A DNA stretch of 64,000 bases from Rohdeia sp041398665 (GCA_041398665.1 JAWKUH010000005.1:170379-234378); one strand, 5' to 3'. Shown: positions 37,135 through 47,600, counted from the stretch's first letter. Notes: generated from the letters alone by a model not told the origin. Numbers and translations are program-made.

Positions 37135-37901
37135 CCGGCGCGCCGGCCGAGGTCGTCCTGCCGCGAGGAACGCTGGCCGTCGGCGACCTGCACGTCGACG
37201 TGGCCGCGCCGACTGCGGTGTCGGGACTCCTGCGCTTCCTCGCCGCGCAGCACGGTCGTCCGTGCCTCGTCGTGCTGGGCGACCTGTTCGAGTACTGGAT
37301 CGGGCGCGGACAGGCGCGCTCGGAGGGCGGGGTGCGCGCGCTCGCGGCGCTGCGCGAACTCGCGGCGTCGGGCACGCGCGTCCTCGTCGTACCGGGCAAC
37401 CGCGACTTCCTGCTCGGCGCCGACGACGAGCGCGCGGGTGGGTTCGAGCTCCGCCCCGACGGCTTCGTCGGCGTGCACGCGGACGGTGCGCGAACGCTGG
37501 TGCTGCACGGCGACGAGCTGTGCACGCTCGACCGCCCGTACCAGCGGCTCCGCCGCGTCGTCCGCTCGGTGCCGGTGCGCGTGCTCGCGCGGCTCCTGCC
37601 CGTGCCCGTGTCGGAGGCGATCGCGCGTCGGCTGCGCGCGGCGTCGAAGGACGCGGTCGCGCGCAAGCCGCCGGAGTCGAAGCGGCCCCAGCGCGACGAA
37701 GCGCTGCGCCGGGCGCGCGCGGCCGGGGCGGGCACGCTCCTGACCGGCCACGTGCACGAGTTCCGCGACGAGACGACCGAGGGCGTTCGCTGGTTGTGCG
37801 TCGACGCGTTCGGCGACGGGAGGGACGCCTTCGAACTGACGGAGCGCGGCTGGGTCGCGACGCGATCCGCCGACGCGCGGGCTGGTAGGATGGCCCGCCG
37901 C
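37131..37901 (+). CDS. LpxH-like UDP-2,3-diacylglucosamine pyrophosphatase (no stop before cmk)
   Basis: Calcineurin-fold phosphoesterase. Metal-binding motifs in order: VGDLHVD, LGDLFEYWIG, VPGNRDFLLG, LHGDELCTLDRPYQ and TGHVHEF. The DLFEYWIG and NRDF forms are typical of LpxH, which makes lipid X for lipid A. The GTG start overlaps the regulator stop. No stop codon follows in this frame: the reading continues straight into cmk. A TAG at 37886-37888 is one frame away, just before the cmk promoter-like box, so either a base is missing near the end or the two genes are truly fused. Confidence 0.8.
37886..37891 (+). promoter_or_regulatory. -10-like box TAGGAT for cmk, near-leaderless
   Basis: TAGGAT ends 10 nt before the cmk ATG at 37902, the same spacing as at 35.2 kb and before purC. 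This argues that Cmk is made as a separate protein although its frame is open from lpxH. Confidence 0.4.
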
Positions 37902-38555
37902 ATGACGATCGTCGCCATCGACGGACCCTCGGGCACCGGCAAGAGCACCGTCGCGCGCATGCTCGCGGCGCGTCTCGGGCTGTTCTTCCTCGACACGGGC
38001 GCCATGTACCGCGCCGTCACCCGCGCGGCACTCGAGACCGGCGTGTCGCCGGAGGACGCGGAGGGCTGCGAGCGCGTCGCGCGCGGCCTGCGGCTCGACT
38101 TCGACGAGCGCGGCGCGCTCCTCGTCGACGGCGTCCCGGCGGGTCGCGGGATCCGCACGGAGCACGTCACGCGGCACGTCTCGGCGGTGTCGGCGCACCG
38201 CGGCGTGCGCGAGATCGTGGTCGAACGCCAGCGCGAGATCGTGGACGAGCGCGGCGGGGCGGTGGCGGAGGGGCGCGACACCACGACGGTCGTCTTCCCG
38301 CACGCCGACCTCAAGATCTACCTCACGGCGTCGGCCATGACGCGCGCGGCGACGCGCGCAGGGCTCGGCCTCGAGAACGAACTCGGGCGGATCCTCGAGG
38401 AGATCTGCCGGCGCGACGACGCCGACCGGAGCCGCGAGCACTCGCCCCTGCGCGAGGCCGAGGACGCGATCCGGGTCGAGAGCGACGGGCTCTCGGCGGA
38501 AGAGGTGACGGAGAGACTCGTCGCGCTCGCCGAGGGCGTGCGGCAGCGCTCCTGA
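37902..38555 (+). CDS. cmk: cytidylate kinase
   Basis: Phosphorylates CMP/dCMP with ATP. The 217-residue product begins MTIVAIDGPSGTGKSTVARMLA with the P-loop. LDTGAMYRAVT, the CMP-binding GRDTTTVVFPHADLKIYLTA segment and a lid region R.GLGLENEL...RRDDADRSREHSPL are present. It is followed by plsC and rpsA; the order cmk-(plsC)-rpsA is widespread in bacteria. Its stop overlaps the plsC ATG (TGATG). Confidence 0.94.
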   Translation: MTIVAIDGPSGTGKSTVARMLAARLGLFFLDTGAMYRAVTRAALETGVSPEDAEGCERVARGLRLDFDERGALLVDGVPAGRGIRTEHVTRHVSAVSAHRGVREIVVERQREIVDERGGAVAEGRDTTTVVFPHADLKIYLTASAMTRAATRAGLGLENELGRILEEICRRDDADRSREHSPLREAEDAIRVESDGLSAEEVTERLVALAEGVRQRS

Positions 38556-39161
38556 TGCTCGGCCCCCGAGGAGCGGGCTACGGCTTCGTGCGCCTGTGCG
38601 CGAAGATCCTGATGGCGCCGGTGCACCGCAAGGTGGTGCGCGGGCTCGAGAACGTGCCGCGCGAGGGCGGCGCGCTCCTCGTGTCGAACCACCAGTCGAT
38701 GCTCGACATCCCGTTCATCGGGACGACCTTCCGTCGCCGCGTGACGTTCGTGGCGCGCGACACGCTGAAGGAGAACCCGTTCATCGGCTGGGTGATCCAC
38801 ACCTGCGGCGGCATCACCGTGAAGCGCGGGACCGGCGACCGCGGCGCGCTCGCCGCGATGATCGAGGCGGTCGAGCGGGGCGAACTGGTCGCGATCTTCC
38901 CCGAGGGCACGCGCTCCGAGGACGGTCGCGTCGGTCGGTTCCAGCGCGGCGCGCTGCTCGTCGCGCGTCGGGCGAAGGTGCCCGTGGTCCCCATCGGGCT
39001 CGCGGGGACGGGCGAGGTCTGGCCGAAGGGCCGGCGCTCCGCGTCCCGGTCGCATCGCGATGCGGGTCGGCGAGCCGTTCGACGGCGCGGCGGACGACGG
39101 CGCGGAACGGGCGCACGCCGCGATCGTGCGTCTCGCCGCGGAGGCCCGGACCGACGCCGCC
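38555..39161 (+). pseudogene. plsC: 1-acyl-glycerol-3-phosphate acyltransferase (frame broken twice)
   Basis: Acylates lysophosphatidic acid to phosphatidic acid at the inner membrane. The N-terminal 150 residues are normal: HHxD-type motif NHQSMLD, GGITVKRG and FPEGTRSEDG, ending GTGEVWPKG. The expected continuation RIAMRVGEPFDGAADDGAERAHAAIVRLAAEA is present downstream in another frame (from about 39051). Restoring one G at the GGG run 39028-39030 and one G or C at the CCCGG run 39045-39049 gives a smooth ...KGPALRVPGRIAMRVGEP. The corrected frame then enters the inverted-repeat element at 39162 without a stop. More likely a consensus error than decay. Confidence 0.75.
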
Positions 39162-39297
39162 ACCCGGTACTGGCCCCGCTCGCTGGTGACGGCGCGGCGA
39201 CCCGGCCCGGGAGCCCGAAGAGGCAGGGCGCGCCGGATCCTGACCCCCGCCCAGCGGGCGGAGAGGGCCGTCACCAGCGAGCAGGGCCAGTACCGGG
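39162..39297. repeat. inverted-repeat element IR-A
   Basis: Two 31-nt arms (39163-39193 and 39267-39297) are reverse complements with one mismatch, around a 73-bp GC-rich core. The arms contain CCGGTACTGGCCC and CTCGCTGGTGACGGC. The same arms bound the element at 62561-62697. It sits between plsC and the rpsA promoter region. No gene inside. Confidence 0.8.
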
Positions 39298-39344
39298 AGG
39301 GGGCTTTTCGAGGGCGGAGCCTTCCCGCGAGGCGCGTTCCCCGT

Positions 39345-39350
39345 CATCCT
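39345..39350 (+). promoter_or_regulatory. -10-like box CATCCT before rpsA
   Basis: CATCCT is followed by GCTGGGCC; the 13-nt string ATCCTGCTGGGCC is identical to that at the glyA promoter-like site (47602). It lies 165 nt before the rpsA ATG, leaving a long leader that might hold autoregulatory structure. No defined fold was identified. Confidence 0.4.
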
Positions 39351-39515
39351 GCTGGGCCGAAAACCGGTCGCAGGGGTCGCGTCGACCCCGGCGAACGGCG
39401 CGGGACTCCGTCCCTCCGCCGCTTCGCGACCGCCCGCAGGACTTCGGGCCGATGGCGCCGTCCCACGACGGACCGCGCCTCCTGCCCCCAGAAGAACCCT
39501 CTCCGAAACGACCAC

Positions 39516-41264
<1,749 letters not shown>

Positions 41265-41291
41265 CGGGGCCCGCGCCGAGCGCGGGCCCCG
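41265..41291 (+). terminator. hairpin after rpsA
   Basis: The arms CGGGGCCCGCG and CGCGGGCCCCG pair perfectly (11 bp) around loop CCGAG. There is no U tract, so it could terminate only as a GC-type hairpin or serve to stabilise the mRNA end. It marks where rpsA should already have ended. Confidence 0.6.
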
Positions 41292-41310
41292 CTCGTCCCC
41301 GGCCCACGTG

Positions 41311-42354
41311 ATGCCGACCAGGAGGACGCTCGCGCTCGTCGCCGCAGCGATGCTCGCGGCCTGCGGATCGCCGCGGAGCGGTGCGAGCGGCTCCGTCCGC
41401 GTCGAGAACGAGGCGGTGTCGCCGATCGACCCGCGCTTCGAGGCGGCGCTCGACCAGGTGCGCGCCGCGCTCGACGGCGAGGAGACGGAGGTCGCGCGGC
41501 AGATCCTCGCGGGGATGCTCGCGCGTCGACCCGAGGGGCTCACGCTCGAGACGGTCCGTCGCTACGTCGACATCGTCGACGGGCGCGCGATCTTCGAGGC
41601 GACGGACCTCGAACTCACCGTGGAGGCCGACCCCGATCGCCCGGGCGGCACGCTCGCGCGACTCCACGTCGCCACGACGCTGCGCGACGAGGCGGCGCTC
41701 GACGTGCCTCCGATGATCGCGACGCGCACGGTGACGAGCCTCGACGCCTCCGGTGTCGAGCGCGCCGCGACGAGCACCGCCGTGTTCGACGCAGCCGTGG
41801 GGCTCGTCCTCCCCGTCGAGGGCGACGAGCGCGAGTTCGTCGTCGCGCACGCCGACCTGCCGCGCGGGCAGGTGCTCGCAGTGCGCGAGGTCTGGACGCT
41901 CGACTGCCTGGCCGGGCACGTCGTGTTCGAGGACCGGCGCCTCCCGCTGCGCAGCTTCAGGATCGAGGCCCCCGTGAAGGAGTGGATCTCGTCGAACATC
42001 GCGCGCAGCACGATCGAGCCGGCCGAGGTCGGGGACTTCCTCTCGGACCCCGCGGCTTTCGAGGCGCGCGGCGAGGCGTTCACGGCCCGGTTGCTCGAGC
42101 GCGTGCTGCGCGTCCCCAAGGACCGCCGCGAGGAGCTCGTCGCCGTACTGGCGGAGTCTGCGGAGAAGCTCGACGACCTCGCGCGCGCGCGGCTCCTCCC
42201 GGCCGTCGACTGGCTCCTCGGTTGCGCCGACGACGCGACGGCGGAGCGCTGGGCGCAGGCGCTCGCGAGCGTCGTCGAACCGGTGAACCCGCTCGGTGCC
42301 GCCGTCGGCGGCGCGTCGGGAACGCCTCGGGACCCCTCGGTGACGGACCGATGA
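41311..42354 (+). CDS. hypothetical lipoprotein
   Basis: A 347-residue protein. The signal peptide TLALVAAAMLAAC has its lipobox Cys near residue 19. The mature part alternates Val/Arg/Asp-rich beta-like stretches (LELTVEADPDRPGGTLARLHV; TVTSLDASGVERAATSTAVF). The C-terminal third (about residues 240-340) is helical, with AVDWLLGCADDATAERW. No known motif recognised. Both GTG 41308 and ATG 41311 could start it. It overlaps the tyrS ATG by 4 nt and probably shares its transcript. Confidence 0.75.
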   Translation: MPTRRTLALVAAAMLAACGSPRSGASGSVRVENEAVSPIDPRFEAALDQVRAALDGEETEVARQILAGMLARRPEGLTLETVRRYVDIVDGRAIFEATDLELTVEADPDRPGGTLARLHVATTLRDEAALDVPPMIATRTVTSLDASGVERAATSTAVFDAAVGLVLPVEGDEREFVVAHADLPRGQVLAVREVWTLDCLAGHVVFEDRRLPLRSFRIEAPVKEWISSNIARSTIEPAEVGDFLSDPAAFEARGEAFTARLLERVLRVPKDRREELVAVLAESAEKLDDLARARLLPAVDWLLGCADDATAERWAQALASVVEPVNPLGAAVGGASGTPRDPSVTDR

Positions 42355-43544
42355 TCGACGTCGAGGAACACCTTCGCGCCTTCGGGCGCGGAGCGGTGGA
42401 CGTACTCGAACGGCGCGAGCTCGCGAAGCGACTCGAGGCCGGCCGACCGCTGCGCGTGAAGTTCGGCATGGACCCGAGCTCGCCCGACCTCCACATCGGG
42501 CACGCCGTCGTGCTGCTCAAGCTGCGCGACCTGCAGCGACTCGGGCACCGGATCGTCCTGATCGTCGGCGACGCGACGGCGATGGTGGGGGACCCCTCGG
42601 GCCGCAACAAGCTGCGCCCCGTCCTGACGCGCGAGGTCGTCGAGGCGAACCTCGCGACCTACGTCGAGCAGGTCGGAGCGATCCTCGACATGGAGCGCAC
42701 CGAGGTGCGCCGCAACTCGGAGTGGTTCGATCGCTTCGGCTTCCCCGAGTTCCTGAAGCTGTGCGGGCGCATGACGGTCGCGCGCATGCTGGAACGCGAC
42801 ATGTTCCAGAAGCGGATGGAGCAGAACGAGCCCATCGGCATCCACGAGTTCCTCTACCCGCTCCTCCAGGGCTGGGACTCCGTCGAGGTGCGCGCCGACG
42901 TCGAGTTCGGGGGCACGGACCAGCTGTTCAACCTGCTCGCCGGACGTCAGTTCCAGGAGCAGGAGGGACAGACGCCGCAGGTCTGCATCACGACGCCGCT
43001 GATCGACGGGTCGGACGGACGCAAGATGAGCAAGTCCTACGGCAACGCCATCGGCATCACGGCCGACGCCAAGGACATGTTCGGCGGCGTCATGGCGTTC
43101 CCGGACACCGCGATGCCCGCGCTCTTCGAGCACCTCACGCGCCTGCCGGCGGACGAGGTCGCGGCGCTGCTCGCGGGCCATCCGCGCGAGGCCAAGGCGC
43201 GCCTCGCGCGCGAGGTGACGGCGCAGTTCAAGGGTGACGAGGCGGCGGACGCCGCCGCAGCAGCCTTCGACAAGCAGTTCCGCGACAAGGAACTGCCCGA
43301 CGACATCCCGGACGTCGCCTGGCCGGAGAAGGCGGACGCCGCCGGGGTCACGCTCCCCGTGCTGCTCCGCGAGATGGGCCTCGCGAGCAGCAGCAGCGAC
43401 GCGCGCCGCGTCGTGGAGCAGGGCGGCGTGCGACTCGACGGCGTGGTCGTCCAGGACCCGCGCGCGCTGGTGACGCCGCCCGAGGAGCCGCTGCTCGTGC
43501 AGGTCGGCAAGCGCCGCTTCGCGCGCCTCTTGCCGCGGAGCTGA
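42351..43544 (+). CDS. tyrS: tyrosyl-tRNA synthetase
   Basis: Charges tRNA-Tyr. The 397-residue product is of the TyrRS-beta/TyrZ-like type. DLHIGHAVVL is the HIGH motif, SDGRKMSKSYGNAIG contains KMSKS, and GGTDQLFNLLAGRQ is the tyrosine-site helix. A C-terminal S4-like RNA-binding domain is present (SSSDARRVVEQGGVRLDGVVV). The start ATG overlaps the lipoprotein stop. Its frame is the same as rpsA and open between them, an effect of GC-rich sequence rather than a fusion with functional sense. Confidence 0.95.
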   Translation: MIDVEEHLRAFGRGAVDVLERRELAKRLEAGRPLRVKFGMDPSSPDLHIGHAVVLLKLRDLQRLGHRIVLIVGDATAMVGDPSGRNKLRPVLTREVVEANLATYVEQVGAILDMERTEVRRNSEWFDRFGFPEFLKLCGRMTVARMLERDMFQKRMEQNEPIGIHEFLYPLLQGWDSVEVRADVEFGGTDQLFNLLAGRQFQEQEGQTPQVCITTPLIDGSDGRKMSKSYGNAIGITADAKDMFGGVMAFPDTAMPALFEHLTRLPADEVAALLAGHPREAKARLAREVTAQFKGDEAADAAAAAFDKQFRDKELPDDIPDVAWPEKADAAGVTLPVLLREMGLASSSSDARRVVEQGGVRLDGVVVQDPRALVTPPEEPLLVQVGKRRFARLLPRS

Positions 43545-43559
43545 TGCGGACCGCCCCGG

Positions 43560-45221
43560 CTACTCGTCCTTGAACGTCGTGCGTTCGACGAGTTCCTTCT
43601 CGTAGTCGGCGAGCGTGAGCCTCGGCGGCGGGGCGAGGTTCCACGGGACGGAGTAGCTCGACGTGTACCCGTCGCCCGACGGTCCGTCGTCCTCGGACGC
43701 CTGCGCGTAGCCCGCCTCCTCGAGGATGCCCTTCAGCATGTCGGAGGCGCTCGAGGTGCGCGTGTCGGAGCCCGCGATCCGCAGCTCGTCGTGTCTCTCG
43801 CGCAGGTCCTCCTTGAGCGCCTCGGCCGCGTTCCAGGCGGAGACGAAGCGCGGGTCGGTGACGTCGCTCACCGGCGCGTGCTCGCCGGGGTCCTGCACGA
43901 GGTCGTAGTAGGCGGCGTCGCGCGTGACGAACTCCCGCGCTCGGGTGTTGTAGACCCACGAGCGCAGGAGCTTCTCGGTCGGCGTCCTCCACGAGTCCAC
44001 GAACACGTGCGTGACGTTCGTGCGGTCGTCGCGCGGGACCTTGGGGAAGGGCCGCAGGAAGGAGAACTGCGCGAGCGGCGCGAGTTCCTCGCCGCGGACC
44101 GCGCCCATGAGCGAGCGGCCGTAGCAGTGGTCCTGCGGGATGTTCGCGTAGTCGAGCAGCGTCGGCGCGACGTCGGAGAGCGAGGTCTGCGACTCCACGG
44201 TCCGACCGCGCCGAGCCTCGACGTCCTTCGGCGGGACCAGCAGCATCGGCACGCGGAGCTGCTCGTCGTAGAGCGTGTTGCGGTGGCCGCGGTTCCCGTG
44301 CTCGAAGAACTCCTCGCCGTGGTCGCCGACGACGACGACGAAGGTGTTGTCGAGCCTGCCGACCTCGCGCAGGTGGTCGATCACCTTCCCGACGTACTCG
44401 TCGGTGTAGTAGATCACGCCGCGGTAGAGCGCGCGGACGTGCTCGAGACCGCGGTCGTCGACGACGCGGCGCCCGCCGTCGAAGATGGCCTTGTTGTGGT
44501 AGAAGTTGCGTCCGTCGATCGGCCCGTCGTAGTCCGGGTCGAACTTCTTCGCGACGTCGTCCGGCGGGACGTAGTCGTAGTGCGGGTCGAAGAAGTGGAG
44601 GAACAGGAAGAGGTCCTCGTCGCGCGCGTCGTCGATCGCCGCGACCGCGTGGTCGACGATGGTGGGGGACGTCACCGCCTCGTGCGACACCTGGTCGGCG
44701 CGGGCCCAGATGGCGTTCTTCGCGTCGGTGCGCCGACGCAGATCGGGGATCTTGGACGCCTCGCGCAGATCGCGCTCGAAGGCGGAGCCGCCCGGCATGG
44801 CGTTCTCGTACACGTCGAACCCGCGCGAGAAGCCGTACTCCTTCACGAGGTACCAGCCGGAGAAGAAGCCGACGGTCCGCCACCCGTTCTCGCCGAACTT
44901 CACGGGCAGGGTCGGCGTGTTCGGGTCGATCTGCACGTCGTCGAAGTTGACGCCGTGCAGCGCCGGGGGCTGACCCGTGAACATCTGCACGTGCGACGGC
45001 AGGGTCCACGACGCGCCGGTGACGGCCTGGTCGAAGACGACGCCGCGCTCGGCGAGCGCGGCGAGGTTCGGCACGGTCCTCGGGTCGTCGAAGCGCAGGT
45101 AGTCCGCCCGCGCCGTGTCGATCGACACGAACAGGACGGTCCTGGCGGTGGTCGACGGCTTCTCGCAGGACGCGAGGACGAGGAGGGACGTCGCGGCGAG
45201 CGCGCCGCCGAGGCTCCTCAC
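43560..45221 (-). CDS. sulfatase-family (alkaline phosphatase superfamily) lipoprotein
   Basis: A 553-residue exported hydrolase with GTG start at 45221. The signal peptide has a LASC lipobox (Cys about 19). The catalytic region reads VLFVSIDTARADYLRF (metal Asp) and GASWTLPSHVQMFTG. At the formylglycine position (normally Cys or Ser of CxPxR) there is Thr73, so it may use a Thr nucleophile as phosphodiesterase or phosphotransferase members of the superfamily do. Late metal residues are in VVVGDHGEEFFEHG. Two C-terminal degenerate segments follow (YDLVQDPGEHAP). It is coupled to the DUF1573 gene upstream (GTGA overlap). Confidence 0.85.
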   Translation of the reverse strand: MRSLGGALAATSLLVLASCEKPSTTARTVLFVSIDTARADYLRFDDPRTVPNLAALAERGVVFDQAVTGASWTLPSHVQMFTGQPPALHGVNFDDVQIDPNTPTLPVKFGENGWRTVGFFSGWYLVKEYGFSRGFDVYENAMPGGSAFERDLREASKIPDLRRRTDAKNAIWARADQVSHEAVTSPTIVDHAVAAIDDARDEDLFLFLHFFDPHYDYVPPDDVAKKFDPDYDGPIDGRNFYHNKAIFDGGRRVVDDRGLEHVRALYRGVIYYTDEYVGKVIDHLREVGRLDNTFVVVVGDHGEEFFEHGNRGHRNTLYDEQLRVPMLLVPPKDVEARRGRTVESQTSLSDVAPTLLDYANIPQDHCYGRSLMGAVRGEELAPLAQFSFLRPFPKVPRDDRTNVTHVFVDSWRTPTEKLLRSWVYNTRAREFVTRDAAYYDLVQDPGEHAPVSDVTDPRFVSAWNAAEALKEDLRERHDELRIAGSDTRTSSASDMLKGILEEAGYAQASEDDGPSGDGYTSSYSVPWNLAPPPRLTLADYEKELVERTTFKDE

Positions 45222-46369
45222 GGGAAGCGGAAGTAGGGGATCGCGATCGGCGCGATGGAGTCGTCGTCGAAGCACACGAGAACCCTACCCGAACACTCCT
45301 CCGGTGCGCCCTCCCCGAGCTTCGGGACGAGCACCCAGCTCCGGTACGTCCCCCCGAGCGGGGCGCCCGGCTGCACCTCGACGTCGAGGAGTCCCTCGAG
45401 CGGCCCGTCGACCTCCACGCGATCGATCGACACCGTCGAGGCGTCGACGCGCGAGCCGATCCGGACGCCGCCCGCCTCGAGCTTGCCGCCGCGGAAGTAG
45501 ATGGTGTCGGGCGCGGCGAAGAAGTCCGGCCCGCGCGTCCCGCGCACCGGCACGATCCACGGCCGACCGGGCCGACCCTGCGCGTCGACCGACGCGAGCG
45601 AGAGGTCCGCCGCGAACTTCGTCTCCGAACCGGGTGGGACGCGCACGTCGAGGTCCCAGGTCCGCGGCACTCCCGGGTCGACCTCGCGTTCGAGGAGGAC
45701 CGTGACCCAGTCCGACGGCGCGCCGTCGACGTCGCCCGTGAGTTCGAGTTCGAGCTCCGGCCCGCCGATCGCGGCGATGGTCGCGCGTCGCATCTCGGTG
45801 GCGCCGTGCGCGATCGTGCCGAAGTTCAGGACGTCGGGCACCATCTGGAACGCCGACGTCGGTGTCACCGTCGCCTCGATGCGCAGCACCGGGTTGCGCG
45901 GGTCGTCCGTCCGCACGTCCGCCGTGACGAGCCGCGGCACGTTCGGGACGCGGACGAGCGCCGTCCGCACGTGGAAGGTCACGTCGAGCGTGCCGCCGGG
46001 CGGCACGAGCGCGTCGCTCGAACCGCCCTCGTGGTAGACGTCGACGACCTGTCCGGCGGCGTCCCGCGTCTTCACGTCGAGCTCGAGGCACCCGCAGGAG
46101 GCCAGCGCCTGCTGGATCGCCACCGGGACGCTCGACGTGTTGTCCCAGACGAAGGTGTGCTCGACCACGTCGCCCTGGGGCACGTCGCCGAACCAGTGGT
46201 AGTTGGGGCGCTCGACGGGGTCGGCCTTGGTGTGGGCGACGGGAGCGGGACGTGCTCCGGGGCGGAGGACCAGGGCCGGGCCGGGCTCGCTCCCGCACGA
46301 CGCGGCGAGGAGCGCGACGAGGACGACGGAGCGGGGCAGGCAGCGGAGGGAGCGACCGCGGTCGGACAT
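45218..46369 (-). CDS. DUF1573-type exported protein
   Basis: A 383-residue protein with a lipoprotein signal (SVVLVALLAASC, Cys about 25). The first domain is a DUF1573/ASH-like Ig module: HWFGDVPQGDVVEHTFVWDNTSSVPVAI, then ASCGCLELD. The CGC motif after a beta strand is characteristic of this family, common in planctomycetes and Bacteroidota. A second beta region (DVLNFGTIAHGATEMRR) repeats the theme around residue 190. It is thought to be surface or periplasmic; no enzyme activity is known. It is translationally coupled to the sulfatase. Confidence 0.82.
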   Translation of the reverse strand: MSDRGRSLRCLPRSVVLVALLAASCGSEPGPALVLRPGARPAPVAHTKADPVERPNYHWFGDVPQGDVVEHTFVWDNTSSVPVAIQQALASCGCLELDVKTRDAAGQVVDVYHEGGSSDALVPPGGTLDVTFHVRTALVRVPNVPRLVTADVRTDDPRNPVLRIEATVTPTSAFQMVPDVLNFGTIAHGATEMRRATIAAIGGPELELELTGDVDGAPSDWVTVLLEREVDPGVPRTWDLDVRVPPGSETKFAADLSLASVDAQGRPGRPWIVPVRGTRGPDFFAAPDTIYFRGGKLEAGGVRIGSRVDASTVSIDRVEVDGPLEGLLDVEVQPGAPLGGTYRSWVLVPKLGEGAPEECSGRVLVCFDDDSIAPIAIPYFRFP

Positions 46370-46614
46370 GGTGGACGTGGACGAGGGCGATGGACGGGAG
46401 CGGGCGGGGATCGGCGCCCCGTCGATCCGGGCGCGGAGCGAGGGCACCTTCGGGACGGTCGGACCGTCGAAGACCGGGAGAGCGGACCCATCCCCGGCAC
46501 GGTCGGCGGCGCTCAGCGGCGCTCGAACTCCGTAGCACGGCGCCGGTTCCGGGTTTCCGTCGAGCGGAGGGGCCTCGATGTCCGATCTCCTCCTCTCACA
46601 CCGTCCCACCCGGT

Positions 46615-46633
46615 CGTACGCCCACGGCGTACG
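46615..46633. promoter_or_regulatory. operator-like palindrome
   Basis: Perfect 8-bp inverted repeat with a 3-nt spacer (CGTACGCC/GGCGTACG), 60 nt upstream of the 46.7-kb -10 box. The size and position would suit a dimeric repressor or activator site. No cognate regulator known. Confidence 0.35.
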
Positions 46634-46692
46634 GCTGCGATCGGCCGCGGCGCGTGACGCAGACGTGACACCGCCGTCCGGCGCCCAGAGGA

Positions 46693-46698
46693 TACGCT
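46693..46698 (+). promoter_or_regulatory. -10-like box TACGCT for the 46.7-kb gene
   Basis: TACGCT ends 34 nt before the ATG at 46733. The same hexamer is found before moaC. Confidence 0.45.
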
Positions 46699-46732
46699 CT
46701 CCGACCGGCCGACGCGGCCCCGACTCTCCACG

Positions 46733-47434
46733 ATGAAGAACACGAACCCCCTGCTGCTCGTCCTGCTCGTCCTCGTCGTCCTCGGTGGGGGCGCCCTCGC
46801 CGGGTGGCTCACGATGCCCGAGTCCGACGAGTTCGACGTCCCGGCTCGGACGACGGAGACGGCGGCGCGGAACGCGACCGACTTCCAGCTCCAACCGCCG
46901 GTCGCCGACGCGCCGGTCCCGCAGGAGCAGAAGAACGTCCAGAACTACCTCGAGAAGCGCTTCGGCGAGCGCGGTCGCAACGTCCTCAATGCGCCGTCGC
47001 AGGACTACACCGACGGCCGCCCCGTCTACCACTCGGCGAAGGTCTACCAGACGGTCGATCGCAACGGCGACCCCATCTTCACCAAGATGATCTGGTCGCC
47101 CCTGCCCCCGAGGCGCATCGAGCCGCTGCCGCAGAAGGTCACTCCGACGGCGAGCGCGAGCGGGACCGGCGAGGTCGCACCGCACGTCTCGATCCGACTC
47201 GACGACCCGAACCTCCAGAAGGTGCTCGCGGAGTCGAAGGCCATGCTCGGCAAGTCCACGCTCAACCCGCGCTGGATCGGCGACCAGGGTCAGAACGCGG
47301 CCGGCAGCCAGGACGCCAAGGTCAAGAAGGTCGTGCCCGACATCGAGGAGATCTTCGAGAAGCTCGGCGACTCGAAGTCGCAGGGCGGCAACGGCCAGAA
47401 GGGCGCCGCCGGCAAGGGCAAGAAGGGCAAGTGA
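46733..47434 (+). CDS. hypothetical membrane-anchored protein
   Basis: A 233-residue protein. The N-terminal anchor NPLLLVLLVLVVLGGGALAGW (residues 4-24) is followed by a polar, Pro/Gln-rich region. This contains a YLEKRFGERGRNVLN helix and a QDYTDGRPVYHSAKVYQTVDRNGDPIFTKM segment. The C-terminal third has a helix IEEIFEKLGDSKS and a Gly/Lys-rich tail (GGNGQKGAAGKGKKGK). The basic tail could contact nucleic acid or acidic polymers. No family recognised. It is followed by a strong 16-bp hairpin. Confidence 0.7.
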   Translation: MKNTNPLLLVLLVLVVLGGGALAGWLTMPESDEFDVPARTTETAARNATDFQLQPPVADAPVPQEQKNVQNYLEKRFGERGRNVLNAPSQDYTDGRPVYHSAKVYQTVDRNGDPIFTKMIWSPLPPRRIEPLPQKVTPTASASGTGEVAPHVSIRLDDPNLQKVLAESKAMLGKSTLNPRWIGDQGQNAAGSQDAKVKKVVPDIEEIFEKLGDSKSQGGNGQKGAAGKGKKGK

Positions 47435-47496
47435 CGCCCGCGCCCGGTGCGACGCGCATCGGGCGGCGGATCCTCCGCGGCGGCCCCAGGTCGCCG

Positions 47497-47535
47497 CACG
47501 AGCGCCCGCGGACGACGAGTCCGCGGGCGCTCGTG
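47497..47535 (+). terminator. strong hairpin after the 46.7-kb gene
   Basis: The arms CACGAGCGCCCGCGGA and TCCGCGGGCGCTCGTG are perfectly paired over 16 bp around a 7-nt loop, 62 nt downstream of the stop at 47434 and 65 nt before the glyA promoter-like box. It is the best single terminator candidate in the window, though followed only by TTCGTTCG. Confidence 0.7.
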
Positions 47536-47600
47536 TTCGTTCGCGGTCCGCTCGCGCCGTTCCGCGAGCGGCGGAGGGCCGAGCGCGACGCCGGAGGGGC

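Larger units (their letters stand above)
46370..46732. other. divergent intergenic gap with an operator-like palindrome
   Basis: A 363-bp gap. It contains a plus-strand -10-like box at 46693-46698 and the palindrome CGTACGCC-CAC-GGCGTACG at 46615-46633. A minus-strand TACGGA box near 46535 is a weak candidate for the DUF1573 operon. No gene seen. Confidence 0.5.

Noticed and set aside
37262..37888. 208-codon frame overlapping the lpxH-like gene ending at TAG 37888
   Set aside because: Arg-rich shadow of the phosphoesterase; used only to note that a stop lies one frame away.
41311..42354. The S1-tyrS open frame here as an S1-TyrRS linker
   Set aside because: The linker is arginine-rich shadow; another frame encodes a lipoprotein with a signal peptide and normal overlaps.
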